Assembly (NCBI GenBank): GCA_949752735.1
Contig: OX457036.1
Span: 13,646,516 to 13,710,515, forward strand
From: Lumbricus terrestris
Taxonomy: Eukaryota; Annelida; Clitellata; Crassiclitellata; Lumbricidae
Direction: 5' to 3'
Length of the DNA: 64,000 nucleotides
Below the pieces are notes generated by a model. That model did not search any database. It saw nothing but the letters and a program-made list of their open reading frames with translations, and was not told the DNA's origin. The translations under genes were made by a program, and so were the position numbers. Of this stretch, positions 1 through 63,762 are shown piece after piece; positions within the stretch are counted from its first letter, which is position 1, and each line of letters opens with the position of its first letter.

Positions 1-201
1 ATTACCGATTGGGGGAGGGAGTGACAAATGCATGGGCCGTCCCCTCCACCACATCCATTGAGGGGACCGTCCCCTCTGTACCCCTAAGTCTCCGCCCAGG
101 CCCCATGGATACCCTTCTTCACATAGCATTTGACTCGTAATGCATTTGACTGCAGTCGGTGTCGTACTGTTGTCGGCAATGGAATGCAATAGTTATTGCC
201 A

Positions 202-463
202 TTATTGTCCATAACCAGTCTGTTGGATAGCATTGAAGCATTCATTTCCGCCTCCTGCCGAACAAACACTAATTACAGTTATGAATGCATGATAGGCCAA
301 CAGTTGTCTCTCGAGCAGCAATTGTTTTATTGAATAAGGACCATTGTTCCTCAACAGCTCATTGACTGATGCCAGTGTTTCATTCCTAGACAAAGATCTA
401 GTAATTTCAACTAGAGCAGCAGAGCACCCACGCTGACGACTATATCGCAGACAATACAATACG
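202..463 (-). pseudogene. Possible broken or terminal exon of an unrecognised cysteine-containing protein
   Basis: On the minus strand a CTGCTGCAG acceptor-like site precedes an open stretch reading LYCLRYSRQRGCSAALVEIT and ending in a TAA at 202-204. Its composition (four Cys, coherent helices) looks protein-like. The same frame continues rightwards to about 560 across a TAA as a further Cys-rich piece (RCVGIPSCQPGRRAC), so it may be a decayed gene instead of a spliced exon. I do not recognise the family. Confidence 0.3.
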
Positions 464-799
464 TCTGCTGCAGCAGAAATGTTTTAGGACATCAATTCAA
501 ACGCTCTTTCACAAGCTCTACGACCTGGCTGGCACGATGGTATGCCTACACAACGGTGTGAATTTCTAGCGGGTGATGATAAGGGTTTTTAAAAAAGAAA
601 TACGCAATAATTGAACAAATAATTTGAAAGAAATAACTGTTCCATTGAGACGTGACCCAACAACTCGGCTTCTGTTGACTTGATTTTGGATATATCGCAA
701 AGCATTAAGCTAGCCTTAGAGAAATTTCGGAGATTATTATACATGTTATAAGATAAGCCTAGCCTACAGCGTTGCTTCTTCATCGCGGTTTTCATTGAC
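464..799 (+). promoter_or_regulatory. 5' flank of gene A
   Basis: Sequence between the possible minus-strand exon and the gene A start codon. It must contain the 5' UTR and, if there is no further upstream exon, the promoter. I see no convincing TATA box or CpG-rich block; an AT-rich TTTTTAAAAAAG stretch lies near 586-597. Confidence 0.3.
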
Positions 800-28893
<28,094 letters not shown>

Positions 28894-28974
28894 CCTTTGA
28901 ACTGACCTGTGAATACTCCAAAGACATGCTTGAACGATTGGGCCTCTCGTAGATTCCTTCTGACTCTTGAAAGT

Positions 28975-29411
28975 TAATGTCTGAACAATTCAGAGATGTA
29001 CAATTCGGAGCGGACAATTCCGAGTGGACAATTCGAATAGGACAATATTTAGATAGGACAATTCGGATAGGATCGACGAATTTTTGGACTTGAATAGGAG
29101 TTGGATTGATGAAAATGTTGTGGCTTAAATAGAAGTTGGGTTTGATATATAGGCTTAAATAATTTTTGATAATGTAGAACTTGAATTAATGAACGTAGGC
29201 CTATTGTTACTTATCTAGAAGCTGGTTGAATGGAAGTTGGATTTTGGAAGCAATTTTCCTCTACTAGTAGTTGGATTGGTGAAAATAATTCTTGCTTGAA
29301 TGGAAGTTGAATTGCTGAGAATAATAATTATAGTATCTCCGAATTGTCCGGCTCCGAATTGTCGGGCTCCGAATTGTCTGGCTCTGAATTGTCCGGCTCT
29401 GAATTGTCCGG
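28975..29411. mobile_element. Foldback-like element with GGACAATTCGG repeats, copy A
   Basis: Left end: five or so GACAATTCGGA-type units; right end: five CCGAATTGTCCGGCTC-type units, the reverse complement. The interior (29080-29320) has repeats of the form AATAGAAGTTGGATTGATGA. Starts about 80 bp after the gene A stop, so it may lie in the 3' UTR. No clear target duplication. Confidence 0.7.
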
Positions 29412-29827
29412 CGTAAATGTTTCAAATTACCCACTCTTAAACATTACCCCCCTGCAAACTGAAATTTGCATCAATCTTCGCATTTATTGCACTAAAATAT
29501 CAGAAAAATCATCTCGCTTCTTCTTTTGGTCTGAAGATTTTCATCCGCCATCCCACTTCGTGGTTTGTTATCAATATTTCCATCTGTAATTAAAATACCA
29601 ATCGCCGCTGAAGTTGCATGGAATGGCTTCGAAACTATTATTTTTTTCGATCAAAATATTGATAAAAAACCACGAAGTGGGATGACGGATGAAAATCTTT
29701 GGACCAAAACAAGAAGCGGGATCATTTTTCTGATTTTTAGTGCAATAATTGCGATGATTGATGCAAATCTAGTGTCCGGGGGTAATCTGAAACCGGGGGG
29801 GGGGGGGCAATTTGAAACATTCACACC
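29410..29827. mobile_element. Long-inverted-repeat (foldback) MITE
   Basis: Ends GGCGTAAATGTTTCAAATT / AATTTGAAACATTCACACC, arms about 160-180 bp covering most of the element (for example CCACTTCGTGG against CCACGAAGTGG near the loop). Confidence 0.7.
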
Positions 29828-32800
29828 GCAACCTTCAAGTTAGAAAATGACTTTAATGGCATTCTGTCATGTTGCCAATCGCAAACTTGTATTTAAAAGC
29901 GTCTTTTACAAACTTTTAAAAAGATCTTCCTTTAAATAGATAAAAAAAATAACGACATTTGATGTGATACTGCAGAAATAAGCTATTCACTGGTTTGACA
30001 CGAGTGCTAACGGCAATAGGCCTAAGACATAAAGGACGCAGATTCCTCATAATAAATATTATTTATCGTATAAGTTACTGAATAATCGTTTGTGATGAAC
30101 AATAATACTGTCAAGCAGCTTCTCAACCTCACTATAGTGGTTCTCTGAAGCAGAGGAAGAAGTTTTCTTCCATATTGGACTATACTATACATTCCTAAAT
30201 GTCAATCTTTGCACATTTATATCACTACACTTTCCTCAATTCAAAAATGCATTGGCTATTATACTACACTTTCCTAATTTTAAAATGCATTGTCTGTACT
30301 ACACTTTTCCTAATTCTAAAATGCAATGTTTATACGCGTTATGATATCAACGTGAAAAAAATTGTTTATTTTGCAGCCAAATTAAATATGTCGGGTTTTC
30401 ATATCATTGCATTTCTATCACACAAAAACCCTAAAGGGACAGACAAAATCCAGGTAACTACGGATAACAGATTATCGATTGAATTTTTAGATATGCTGTG
30501 GCTTTGGCTAAACTTTATCAATATAGTAAATAAAGAAAGAATGAGAAAGCAACAGGAAGTAACATAAACTGAGAATGTTCAGCAAAGTAGGAAAGGAAAG
30601 CTGAGATACTCAACACCGTTGAGTCAATAAATGAATGATTTCCTGTTAGGCTACATCATTTTATGGATGACCAATGTTTTGCCGCTAACTGAAGTCTTAA
30701 TCAAAATAAAATGAAAACAGACAAATCTGACTTCACAAAGTTTTAAAACAATGTCATATGCGCCATAGCATATCAGACGTTTCCTGCTTTTGCGCATTAT
30801 CATTGCAGGCCCGATCATTATAATTCCAATCCCACATTTACTGGCTGCTGGCAGAACTCCTTCCCAACTGTCAGTATTATCTATGATAATATACTGCTGT
30901 TGTGCTCGTATTTGAATGGCGCTGTGGTCCTAAAGTGTGGCAATGTGTTGTACTGTGATCAAGTCAGTTTCAATGACTCTACTACACAATACACATTCAT
31001 TATCGGTAGAGAAGTTCTGTATGTGGTTACGAGAAGCAGTCGCGGTTATGAGGTACAGGCGACTTCAGAAATAATGTGTTCGCCTTGGCACAATATAGCG
31101 AGTATCCAGTCCTCTTTCTCTCTCGCCGTCTGATCCTCACACCGACAGTGAAAGCAATCGTTTGCAGATGGATTCACTAGAGGGCGGAGTGGAGTAGAAA
31201 TATAGAACTTGCTATCCGTCCTATTATAATCATAGCCAAGAACCTCTGGACTCAACCGTCGCCATGCACTGACCTTGCTGTCTTTCGAATACGGGATTTT
31301 CAATTAAAGAGGCATTCAAGATCTACCGGTATGTAGCTTTCCAGCCTTTCCAGACCGGAGTGCTGGCGCATTGAAGGAAAGCTAGTGGGAGGGGGAAGGA
31401 CTCTCAAGACCTTTGAGAAGTTGATGAAAGACGAATATATTTTAACTAATTTGTAATTTATATAGCGCCGATCATAGCAGTGACCATTCAGTAGTGCTCC
31501 CAGTGCGACAACCCCGAGAAAAAGGTCGAGTAAGATGCCCACCGCTTTAAAACGGATGACAAGATTATATTCGTGTTTTAGTTGGCTCATTGCATGCAGC
31601 GACATCTTGCGAACCTAACATAACATTAATGATTCAGTATTCGAGATACTGACGCGATAAATTAATTTTCTAGATTCTCACCACTTTTGCGTAAGTAGGC
31701 TACACATTAATGAACCTGCCTAGTTTTCTCTTTAGTCTTAAGCAGTACCATTTCGCGCATTGCAGCGTTTATTCTAGGTTCATTATAGTTGTTTTAATGG
31801 TTTTACCTAACTCGTAAACATTGACCTCGTCAAATAAAATGGCGCCAGCAGAGAAGGACTCGAAAATTACAAGAAGCCCGTGGGCGTCTTGAATGCACAG
31901 GAAGCATAGAGATTACAAGATACCTATGAGCATCTTTGATACCATGGCCAAGAATCGGTGCAATCGGGGACTAAATTGATTGTAGATATGGGGCGATAAT
32001 TTGACTCGAAAGAGGTGACTTTCTAGAGAGAGGTAAACCATGGCGTGCGGACGGTCTGCCCACAAAGAACTTTCAACGAAAGGCGAGAGAGGACAGTGGG
32101 TTTGTTTGTGTCCAGGGCATCAAAACATTCTCAGAAAAGAACAATGCAAATAAGATTTAGAGCGCACTGGTCATCACGAGTTCAGGAGACTATGAAATAA
32201 ATCTTGATCAGAGCTACAAGTCCCTAAAATATTTTTCTTTGGTCGTGGCTGGGCTGGGAGCACCTCTGAGTAGTTTCTTGAAGGAGCGCTATATAAATGC
32301 TCTGAACGAGTGAACGAACGAACGAACGAATGAATGAATGAATGAATGAGTGAGTGAATGTTGATCAGAGCTGCTGTTTGCAGTAACCAACGAGAAACAT
32401 TCAGTCAGTCTAGGACGACAGCTAAGTCAAGAGCCTCAGAGTTCACATCTTGCTTAGCACTGATAGCTAGCTTTAGATTTCTACTTCATTAGCCATCTAG
32501 CGAATTCAGCCTATTGCAACTGCCTACACTGTTGATGGGAAGAGCAAACGGAGAGGGAAAGACTGGTGCACCATGGAGCCGGTAGAGAAAACGTAGGGTA
32601 GCCTATGAATAGCCAACAGATGAGGAGACACAGGAACACTTGAGTCTGAGAGCGGAAATTTGTCTGAGAAGAAAATCCAAGAATCGCCTGTCGGCAAGAA
32701 AAGAGTGCTGCTTTCTTTCTATTGCATGATCTTTCGCGATGCTTATCCTCTTTAAAACATAGGCTACTCGTCGCAGCCACTTTAGAGAAGAAGAGCTTAT

Positions 32801-33870
32801 AGAATACAATAATTATGAGATAATCGTAAAATTGTATTAATTTTAGCATATATAATATTATATAAGCTTAGGCCTATATACCTAGGGGGATGAGGATGAT
32901 TGCAGGAAAAGAACTTCGTTAGGCTACTTGAGAATCATAACTTAGACCTAACTCATTCTGACGTTTGGATATAATCGATTTATACCTAAATATACAAATT
33001 AATTTCTGTTAAAACCAGAGTAGCGCGGCAGATTATTGTAAAAAGCAAAAGAGCAATAAAAGCGCCAATGCCATTTCATAATTTCCTAAAAGATTCTCTT
33101 GGTCGTTTTCTTCACATCCTTGTTAGTTTATATGGTGTCGATTTGTGATCGTATATAGTCTCCGCTCAAGTAAAAATTCATATATATGCCCTATTTGCCC
33201 ACATATTTAATTTATGTACAGATTTCAGAGGTTCGGGCAAAGCATATAATATAAAAAGTGTAAAATTTGGGCATTTTTAGATATAATATTGCAGTGAAGT
33301 TTAACTAAAGTCGCTTTAAACTTCAAGGTAACAAAATCATAATTTATAAAAAAATAATTTAAAAAATGTCGGTCGGAGCTGCACTTTTATCGTCTTGAAT
33401 TTCCTTCTAAAAAATGTTTCTCATTGAGATAGTTTAGGGGCTTTGCCGCTCTGTCTCCCCGGAATTCTTTCGTCATCCCTCCCATCACTATGGATTAACG
33501 TTGATGCCTTTTGCCGTCATAAATTGACGTTTACCGAATATTCACAGCAGCTCCGTGAGGTCCGTCTGAGCATACAATGCACCATGCATCAACGGTTTGG
33601 TAGAACGCAGACATTTGTTATGCAGCAGCAAATCCATCAATACAACAAAACAGCGAACCAATTATTTCAGCGGAACAATTCTGCCAGTAGCATACCTGTT
33701 GTAGCCTGCGTCTTGCATATGGAATGAGGCTACAAAGGATTCATTCGATTGTCTTGTCAAAGTTTCACGTGAAAACAATGCGTTGGAATGGGCAGCAGTT
33801 TACCACGGGATCACCGATTCTTTTCCACCTTGACGAAACTTAAACGGTTTCCTGTTGGAAAACGCTACCT
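29828..33870. other. Intergenic region between gene A and gene B
   Basis: No supported gene. Contains a three-copy degenerate 45-bp repeat (30220-30330), LINE-type 3' tails near 31450 and 32235-32360, and AT-rich unique sequence. Open frames at 30900-31133 and 33443-33727 show no recognisable domain. The promoter of gene B must lie at the right end. Confidence 0.5.
32235..32360 (+). mobile_element. LINE 3' tail with TGAA repeat
   Basis: GAGCACCTCTGAGTAG ... GGAGCGCTATATAAATG followed by (CGAA/TGAA)n. Only the terminal segment of a CR1/L2-like LINE. Confidence 0.7.
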
Positions 33871-33882
33871 ATGAATGAGGAT

Positions 33883-56108
<22,226 letters not shown>

Positions 56109-56118
56109 TCAACGGGGA

Positions 56119-56375
56119 CAGTGGCGTAGCCAGAAATTTATAATGGGGGTTTGTTTTTTGTTCTGGCCGGATGCCCTTTCTGACACCAACCCAACAGTAT
56201 TACAGTAAATAAAAAGGGGAATAAAGTAACAAAGGGAATAAAGTAAGAAAAACAATTGCTAATACAAGCAATTATTTTGTTTTTTTAATTTAAGTGGATA
56301 AATAATATTTAAAAAACTTTTTTCCTAAGCCAATTGGGGGTTTAACCCCCGAAACCTCCCTTGGCTACGCCACTG
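56119..56375 (-). mobile_element. hAT-like MITE, family CAGTGGCGTAG, copy 4, in gene B 3' UTR
   Basis: Ends CAGTGGCGTAG / CTACGCCACTG, starting 11 nt after the gene B stop. No clean target duplication. It brings three AATAAA hexamers in the sense of the gene. Confidence 0.88.
56208..56242 (+). terminator. Candidate polyadenylation signals of gene B
   Basis: AATAAA at 56208, 56220 and 56237, all within the MITE that follows the stop codon. These are the first AATAAA hexamers after the stop. Confidence 0.45.
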
Positions 56376-57682
56376 AGCACTACCATTATGCGATTTATGC
56401 TTATTGGGTAGGCCTACCTAATCCCTATAGTAGTCTACAGAAACTAGCTGCAGGACCTAAACGCGGAAAACATGACCAATAGGATAGTCTGCATGACCCG
56501 GTGTGGCGAACAAGTTTCTCATTAACTCTGCAGATATGAAAATATTCGTGTGTCTAGCACATTGTTAACTTCGAGAATTGATATCATAAGTCATAGTTGT
56601 AAAAAACGTTTGTTTCGTTTTTTATTCTCTCCCAAAAATGTCGTTTTTTTCGTTTTTTATTTTTCCCATCGGTTTTTATCGTTTTTTATTTTTTCATTAA
56701 CTTTATTTGTTCATTTAGTTTCTGTTATTATTTTCCTTAATTTTATTTTTTTATATATTCCTTATGTTTTCCGCCAACTCTCAAGGATTCAGCTAACTAA
56801 AGTCATCATTTCTTCGTTTAACATCATCATTTAAGAGATAGCATGCGTGTAGTAGGTTCCTAATCAATGTTTTCAAGGTTAAAATGCGGCTTTAGATGTA
56901 GCAAAGTCAAATTATTTACCGTTTCCGTTTTTTATCGTTTTTTTGTCGTTTTTTATTTCTGGAAAAAAACGACGTTTTTTACCGTTTTTTATTCCGTTTC
57001 CATCGTTTTTTACATCTATGTCATAAGTGCTCTGCTACTGAATAGAACTCACTTTTGGCGTGATCTCAGGCATAGACCCTAGATGAGGCTTTTCTCTCTC
57101 TTTCCCTCTGGTTGAGGACTCAACCGAACGTAGCCAATTATTATGTCAACGATGAAAAGCCAAACTGTTCTGTTTTGAACCCTCTCCCATGATTTAGGAA
57201 ATGCATAGATTATATAAATATATTCATACTATAGCAATTTCCAGCAAATTAATAAGTATGACTTGTGTTCTATATCTAAAAATGGCATAAGCTATTACCG
57301 TGAACATTCGTATGTACCGTATTGTCTATACACATACATTATACATGCACACTACAGTAGATAGAGTACAATTTTTGTGTGTATATATATATATATGCCT
57401 ATTGTCAGGAGTGGTCTACCATCCCAAAAATCTATAAAGCTTCCAGTCTGCAAATATTAATTGCGTTTGAACTCTCTCGCAAAACATAACCATTTCGAAT
57501 GAATTTTGCTATTGTTTTTGTTTGCAGTATAGCTATAGCCTATAATTCAATCGTAGGTAGCTAGTATAATAATTGTGGTTACATCCGAAGTAAAGGAACC
57601 AATCTGAATCTCAATGGTCTTTGACTTCGTTACCATGCACCAAGTAAAATAAATGCCGACTGCAAAAACAAAATGCTAAATG
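56376..57682. other. Gene-poor sequence after gene B
   Basis: T-rich region with repeated CGTTTTTTA-type motifs (56600-57010) on which ORFs open by composition. A short TA-microsatellite near 57380. No gene recognised. Confidence 0.5.
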
Positions 57683-58008
57683 CAGTGGCGGCGCCAGGAT
57701 TTCAGTTTCGGGGGGGCTGAGGCCTCGACCGAAATCTCATGAAAATTTTCCGTTTTCGCCGCCAAAATTTCTGACGACCTTTTTTTTTTTTTTAGTCATC
57801 GACCGAAATCCTAGGAAAATCCTGGGAAAATTTTCCATTTTCGCCCCCAAAATTTCTGACAACCTTTTTTTATATTTTATATTTTTTTAGTCATCAGCCC
57901 AAAATTGTGGATGTTTCACTGTAAAAATTTTTGAATGACCCTTTTTTTAGGGGGGCTGAGCCTCCGGTAGGGGAGCTTAGCCCCCCAGCCCCCCTAACGC
58001 CGCCACTG
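57683..58008. mobile_element. hAT-like MITE, family CAGTGGCGGCG
   Basis: Ends CAGTGGCGGCGCC / GGCGGCGTT complement (CGCCGCCACTG), perfect 8-bp duplication GCTAAATG (57675-57682, 58009-58016). Confidence 0.92.
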
Positions 58009-58682
58009 GCTAAATGCTCATTAAGTAGGATAATAATAAGCTGCTTAATTAACAGTCAACGGATATGAACGGAAGTGAACGAGTCTCACGGGATAGACGT
58101 CACGTAAAAGTCTATACCCGTTAATCTTTTCTTTGCAAGATTATTCCTCCACCAAAGCAGCACAGCTTTTGAACCACCGATTAAGGACGAAAGGAATTAC
58201 ATTTCTGGAGTACTGTACAGATACTCGACCATTGGCCCTCTTTCTGACTTCCACTCATTTGATTGAATTGCTATGATTTTCTGTAGGCCTATTATTTTTT
58301 ATTTTGTAACTGGCTGCGGTATGTCTGAAGCAAGAACTCAATAAAACGAACAAAATTATAATTAGCTTATGATTATTCTCATGGTAGTATTGGAGATACT
58401 AAGAGCAAACGCCACTGCGGTTAGCGACGCGCCCATTTACATCTCGCTTACCGTAGGCTACGTATATGGCGATTATGGTTGGAATCATAATCGTACACTC
58501 GGAGCTTCTACAGCGCCCAGTGGCGCCCACAAAAACTAAGTCGTCAGAACGAGTTTTTACACGGTTGCTGAATCAAAACAAAGTCGATTGGTAGTGGGTC
58601 AAGAGCCAGATAGTCAGAGGAGGAGTTAGACAGAAGGCTGGATGATGTTTAGGGTTGAAATAGCGTGAGAGGTATGGGGAAG

Positions 58683-58996
58683 CAGGGTTATACACGAGGG
58701 TATACGAGGGTAAACAGCGTGTACTCACCTGCTGCGAAAGACGGCATCGTATACTCACCTCCCGAAAACCAGGGCATACGTGGTAAAATGCATGGTACAC
58801 GGGTATACGCGGGTAAATGAGGGTACATGACTAAAAAAAAGGTCATCAGTTTCTTCGGACGGGAAATTTATGACATTTTCTGAAGATTTTGGCAGAATGA
58901 CTAAAAAGGTCGTTAGAAATTTCGGCCCCAAAACTTCGGGTTTTCTCCCGGTCACTGTGTACTCACTCAAAATTTACCAGTAGGCTTACAGCCCTG
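58683..58996. mobile_element. Probable MITE with CAGGG ends
   Basis: Begins CAGGGTTATACACG and ends GTAGGCTTACAGCCCTG, with 7 bp (GGGGAAG) repeated outside both ends. Contains repeated GGGTATACGAGGGTA motifs. Confidence 0.6.
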
Positions 58997-59489
58997 GGGG
59001 AAGTGGAAGAATTAGGATGGCATCGGTGAAAAAGCAATGTTTTCAGTTTCCAGCGAAAAGACCTGTTGGGATAACACAATACAATACATTGCCAACTGAA
59101 ATCTGACCGTATACAAAGCTCAGAAATGCACATTGAAGTCCCGCAGACCTTTAAGAGCTAAACGTCGACTATATAAAAGACCAATAAGATTTTAGTTTAG
59201 AGCAAAAGACAGTCTCACTATAGGAGAGTTACGAAGAAGAGGAGGGAGAAGTTTAATTATTAGAATGACATAATAGCGAGTGGTAGGCTAAGGTGTGGAG
59301 TTTTTGTGAGCTCGCATGATGGACCAGATGTTTGTAGTTGTCAGACGTTTGCTTTAAAGAGGCGGAACAGTACATTGGCTACATAGAACGATTTGCAAAT
59401 TGTTCTGCTGATGGAATGGATTGGGATGTCAAAACGACATAGTGACAGTTTAATGTCAGGCCTGGATTGACAGTTTCTATAACTGTAGG

Positions 59490-59767
59490 CAGGGGCGGAT
59501 ACAGTCATTTTCGAAGGGGGGGAGAATTTTCGGTGATCTTGGTTTGCCAGAAAAATCTGATGACATTTTTAGCTCGTTTTTAGTCATCAATCATCTCCGT
59601 CAAAGTAATCTCTGCACAAGCAATTAATAACTATAGCCTCTCTAGTATCCTACTTTTCTCTCCCGCTGCATTGATTAAATGGTTTGTTGAAAACAAAATG
59701 GGAGGGCACGTCCCATGCACTTTTTAAATGGGGATATGGCCAGATTGGCCCTCTGGATCCGCCCTTG
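59490..59767. mobile_element. hAT-like MITE, family CAGGGGCGGAT
   Basis: Ends CAGGGGCGGATAC / GGATCCGCCCTTG, 8-bp duplication ACTGTAGG / GCTGTAGG (7 of 8). Confidence 0.82.
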
Positions 59768-59799
59768 GCTGTAGGCTATGCACATGAAAAGACAAGGAA

Positions 59800-60960
59800 C
59801 CTTCTATGTAACGGATGATAGAGATTGGTCATGCGTGGGCCTGCAGAATCATGTTCCACCAGTAGAGCTATATACGTATCACGCCCGAATTGCTAATCTA
59901 TATTTCTGCCGTTCTAACTTAAATTTAGGACGTTGTAATGGGTGATTAAAAGCCGACAAACGAAACATAAAGGAGAGAGAGACAGAGGGATAGAGAAGGA
60001 GACAGACAGAAAGACACAGAGGGAGATTAGGTGAGACAAAGCTGCTGATCCAGAACGCAAGATCATCACATTGTCAATAATATTTAGATCATATTTACCG
60101 GTAAGCTTACAAGTTCAACATAGTTTTCACTTTTAACATAAATAGGCCTACATTGAAAAATTTTCATCTTTGAAAGTCTGCACTTCGTCAAGTTGCTACT
60201 TGAAAGAGGTTACACTTTCAAAAGCTACCTTTTTAATAGTTTGTACTTTGAAGATCTCTGAATTGCCGCTACACAGAGAAGTAACACATAGGCTACAATT
60301 TGTGAGCAGTCATGGTCTGGCTTGCCATCGCTGAGAACGCTGCTTGCGCATTTTACCTGTGCAACTTAACAACAGGTCGCCTTGAAACAAGTCCCAGCAC
60401 ACAATGCATCTAAATGAAAAAATGATTTGCCTGTATTCAATGGAGTTGTCGCTAAAATTTAATTAGCTCAGACAAAACAAATCAATTAGGCCTACGCTGA
60501 TCCTTTATGCATCGGCGACCGGCCTAATCACTTACAGCACCAAGTAGCATAGGTTTGTAATTATTGCAATCGTAAAACCCGAGACTGTTAAAGGGCGGTT
60601 ACTCTACATGTATATCCCAGCGCAGGTTACCAGCTTATTCACGAGTGCTGCGTCAAGACAGAGGGGTTGTCCGAATGGTAGTCACGTGGAGGTTCCATTG
60701 AGGTTTCCGGATTGTCAGGTGTTCAGAGTATAGCTGTTCAGAGGCAGAGTAGCAGTCAGGATGAAAAGGTTGTCGCCATAACCCGAAATTATGATGTAAA
60801 CAAATGACACAGTAATCTGGTGAGAGAAACGAATGAATAAAAGCACACGAAACAAACAAATAGAAATATGAAAAAATTAATTTTTAATATTCTAATTGAT
60901 AACAAATGGCTAAAAAAATCAGCTGACGAAAGTAATTTTTTTTATATAATTTATCCAAAA
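59800..60960. other. Sequence without recognised genes
   Basis: AT-rich; no supported coding frame and no terminal repeats. One dispersed 50-bp motif copy at 60620-60660. Confidence 0.5.
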
Positions 60961-60974
60961 TGTGCTAATATGCT

Positions 60975-61091
60975 TATAATATAATATAATATAATATAAT
61001 ATAATATAATATAATATAATATAATATAATATAATATAATATAATATAATATAATATAATATAATATAATATAATATAATATAATATAATA
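60975..61091 (+). repeat. (TAATA)n pentanucleotide array with adjacent hairpin
   Basis: About 23 units; followed at 61089-61143 by a palindrome with ATAGCAAGCTTCAT arms. Confidence 0.95.
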
Positions 61092-61707
61092 GCAAGCTTC
61101 ATAGTTACTGAAATATTATTTCAGACGACATGAAGCTTGCTATTTTGAAATCATGCTTCCATACGTATAAGCCCATACAAAGGCCTGCCATGGGAAGCCA
61201 ACAATGTGAACACTGAACATCGTTTATTATTCATGAACCATATGCATTTGGCACACGAGTTTAATTATAATATCTCATCAGATACAGTTGGTCGGAATTT
61301 TGAGGAAGAATGACCTTTAAAAAAATGATTGTTGCAACGGTTGATCCATCGAACAATGTCAAGTGAAACCATTGTCCGTTTTCGCGCCAGATTGGAAGCC
61401 ATTGTGTATCACTGGCAAGTGCATGGAACGTTGTGAATGGTAGGCCTACAGGTAGCTTAGCTTCGGTGAAATTTGTGTAGGCCTATAGCTCATCATTGTA
61501 ATCGGTGCCTGGGAAGGCAACGTCGTGTTGGATCTTTAGAAAATATTGTTGATTGTGTATGTTGGCTCCATGGATACTACTACTGATAATTATAATAGGC
61601 TACTTATAATGATAACAATAATAATAATAATTTATCAATTCTTTTGTACTAGGCGGTAGTGAAGTCCTTGTGGTTCCTGTGTATATCTCGAGGCATAAAA
61701 AATAATA

Positions 61708-61714
61708 ATGATGA

Positions 61715-61773
<59 letters not shown>

Positions 61774-61964
61774 GGTCAGGAGGGCCTGGCCTTCATCACA
61801 GAACTCGGTCGACGATTGTCACGCGTATCCGAAGACCCTCAAGAAACCTTCTTCCTTTTCCAGAAGATATCAGCCACAGTTCAGCGATTCAACGCCATCG
61901 CATGCCTCGGCTCGACGAGGCAGTAGTACACTGTTTTTTGAGAAATATAATGATGATGTTGATG

Positions 61965-62034
<70 letters not shown>

Positions 62035-62035
62035 G

Positions 62036-62066
<31 letters not shown>

Positions 62067-62080
62067 TAATAATAATAATG
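61708..62080 (+). repeat. Two (AAT)n arrays around a transposon-derived coding remnant
   Basis: AAT arrays at about 61708-61772 and 61963-62080. Confidence 0.9.
61773..61926 (+). mobile_element. Degraded transposon-derived coding fragment
   Basis: One frame reads GLAFITELGRRLSRVSEDPQ then FLFQKISATVQRFNA and stops at 61926. It resembles the conserved C-terminal end of a repetitive animal retroelement ORF; class not certain. Boxed between AAT microsatellites. Confidence 0.45.
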
Positions 62081-62419
62081 ACGACAATAATTTATGTTGC
62101 CCCTAACACGACCATGCCGTCATTATGGCGATCAGAGAAGTTGAGGAATACCTTTGTGCAAGAGCTAACAACACAAGATAATTTTTTAATGGCTTGAATA
62201 TCCATGAAACGGAGACACGGTGGAGTATTGGACAAAATTGAAATGTAGGCTACAAAGACTGTGTGCCGTTGTATAGCACGAGTCAGTTGAAGACTAATAT
62301 TCGAAGGAGCCAAATGCTTAGGAAAAATTGACAGTGCCATACATGATTCTGATTCATGGACGCCCGCACGCAGGGGCAAGAGGGGCACTTATCCCCCTGA
62401 AAAATTGACACATTTCTAT

Positions 62420-62684
62420 CAGTGGCGCAGTCAGGAATTTATGATGGTGGGTTTGGAGGTTTATGGCCTGGCCGGATGCTCTTTCGGACAATAACCCAAC
62501 AGTATTACAGTAAATAAAAAGGGAATAAAGTGGCAAGGGGAATAAAGTAAGAAAAACAATTGTTACTACAAGCAATTGCTCTGTTTTTCTTATTTAAGTG
62601 GATAAATAACCTTTAGAAAACCTTTTTCTTGGCCAATGGAAGGGGGTTTTAACCCCCAAAACCCCCACATTGCCTACGCCACTG
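62420..62684 (-). mobile_element. hAT-like MITE, family CAGTGGCGTAG, copy 5
   Basis: Ends CAGTGGCGCAG / CCTACGCCACTG, 8-bp duplication ATTTCTAT / ATTTTTAT (7 of 8). Confidence 0.9.
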
Positions 62685-62699
62685 ATTTTTATAGCTAGT

Positions 62700-63762
62700 A
62701 CTTTTGGGTTTATAACAAATTTCCTCGAATTAGAGTTAATGATATTAATGATGCACAAAGTGAAACAAAGAAATCCACGTTTAGAAATCTCCAAAAAAAT
62801 TAGTGCTTTCAATTTTCTGCCTAGTGAATTTCAAGCCCTTGCTGAAACTACAACCATGACTGTTGACCATTGGGTTCTACCCCTACCCCAGGCGCCCATG
62901 AATAGAGTATTGATTATAGCCTACTTGTTGAATTCTTGCTGACAACCCATTGAACCGCCATCTGACTCTAGGCAGCGCTCGTGAATAAGCTTGTGCCTGC
63001 GATTGGCTTTCGAGTGCTGCCTTAAAAGTTTATAAATTACAATTAAAACATAGAGGTAACTGGAGGGAGCACTTGCCCATGAAAACTGACCCCCATTTTT
63101 CCTTAATTCATTCATTCATAATGTGGATCGACTTATTGCGCCCTTCAGAGACGACCTACTTTTTAACTAATAGGCTACTTTTTGATATTTTAACAAATTT
63201 GATATTTAATATCTTCGCGCTAAAGAAACTATTGACATTTCAAATTATAAATAGTGAAACTGAGACATTTTGCAAAATACTCATGCATGTTCTTAATTTC
63301 CGGCATTGCATTTTTCAACCTCTTGACAGGATACAAACAAAGTTAACCATGACTATCTTGTTTTGCCCCTCCAGCTAAAATTTCAGCGGGTGCCCATGTC
63401 CTGATTTAATAGTGGGAAGAAATTGGTTAATTTATGAGTAAGAAGTCTTAACCACATTTATGACAATAACGGAAAGTTAAATTCGGATAGGGCCTACAAT
63501 AATTATAGGCCTAATTATTATTTTAAGAAGGCTACTTTTGATGACCATGGTAGTTGGTAGCAACACTTCGAAATGGAAACTACCAAAAGTCACGAGCTAG
63601 ATATTCAGTTGGCGCAAATCTGACTCTGTCTATCGGTTGCATTGAGCGTCAAACTGGTCTCACCCAACACTGTTGGGACCAAATATCAAAGTCACATGGG
63701 GCCTTGTAAAATGTACACTGAGGTGGTCTTATTGAACTATTCAACGTAGCCTACTTTTAAGC
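62700..63762. other. Sequence without recognised genes
   Basis: AT-rich unique sequence; contains one dispersed 50-bp motif copy at 62970-63020. ORFs of 60-100 codons show no domain. Confidence 0.5.

Noticed and set aside
56550..57082. Phe-rich membrane proteins
   Set aside because: Translation of a T-rich region with repeated CGTTTTTTA motifs.
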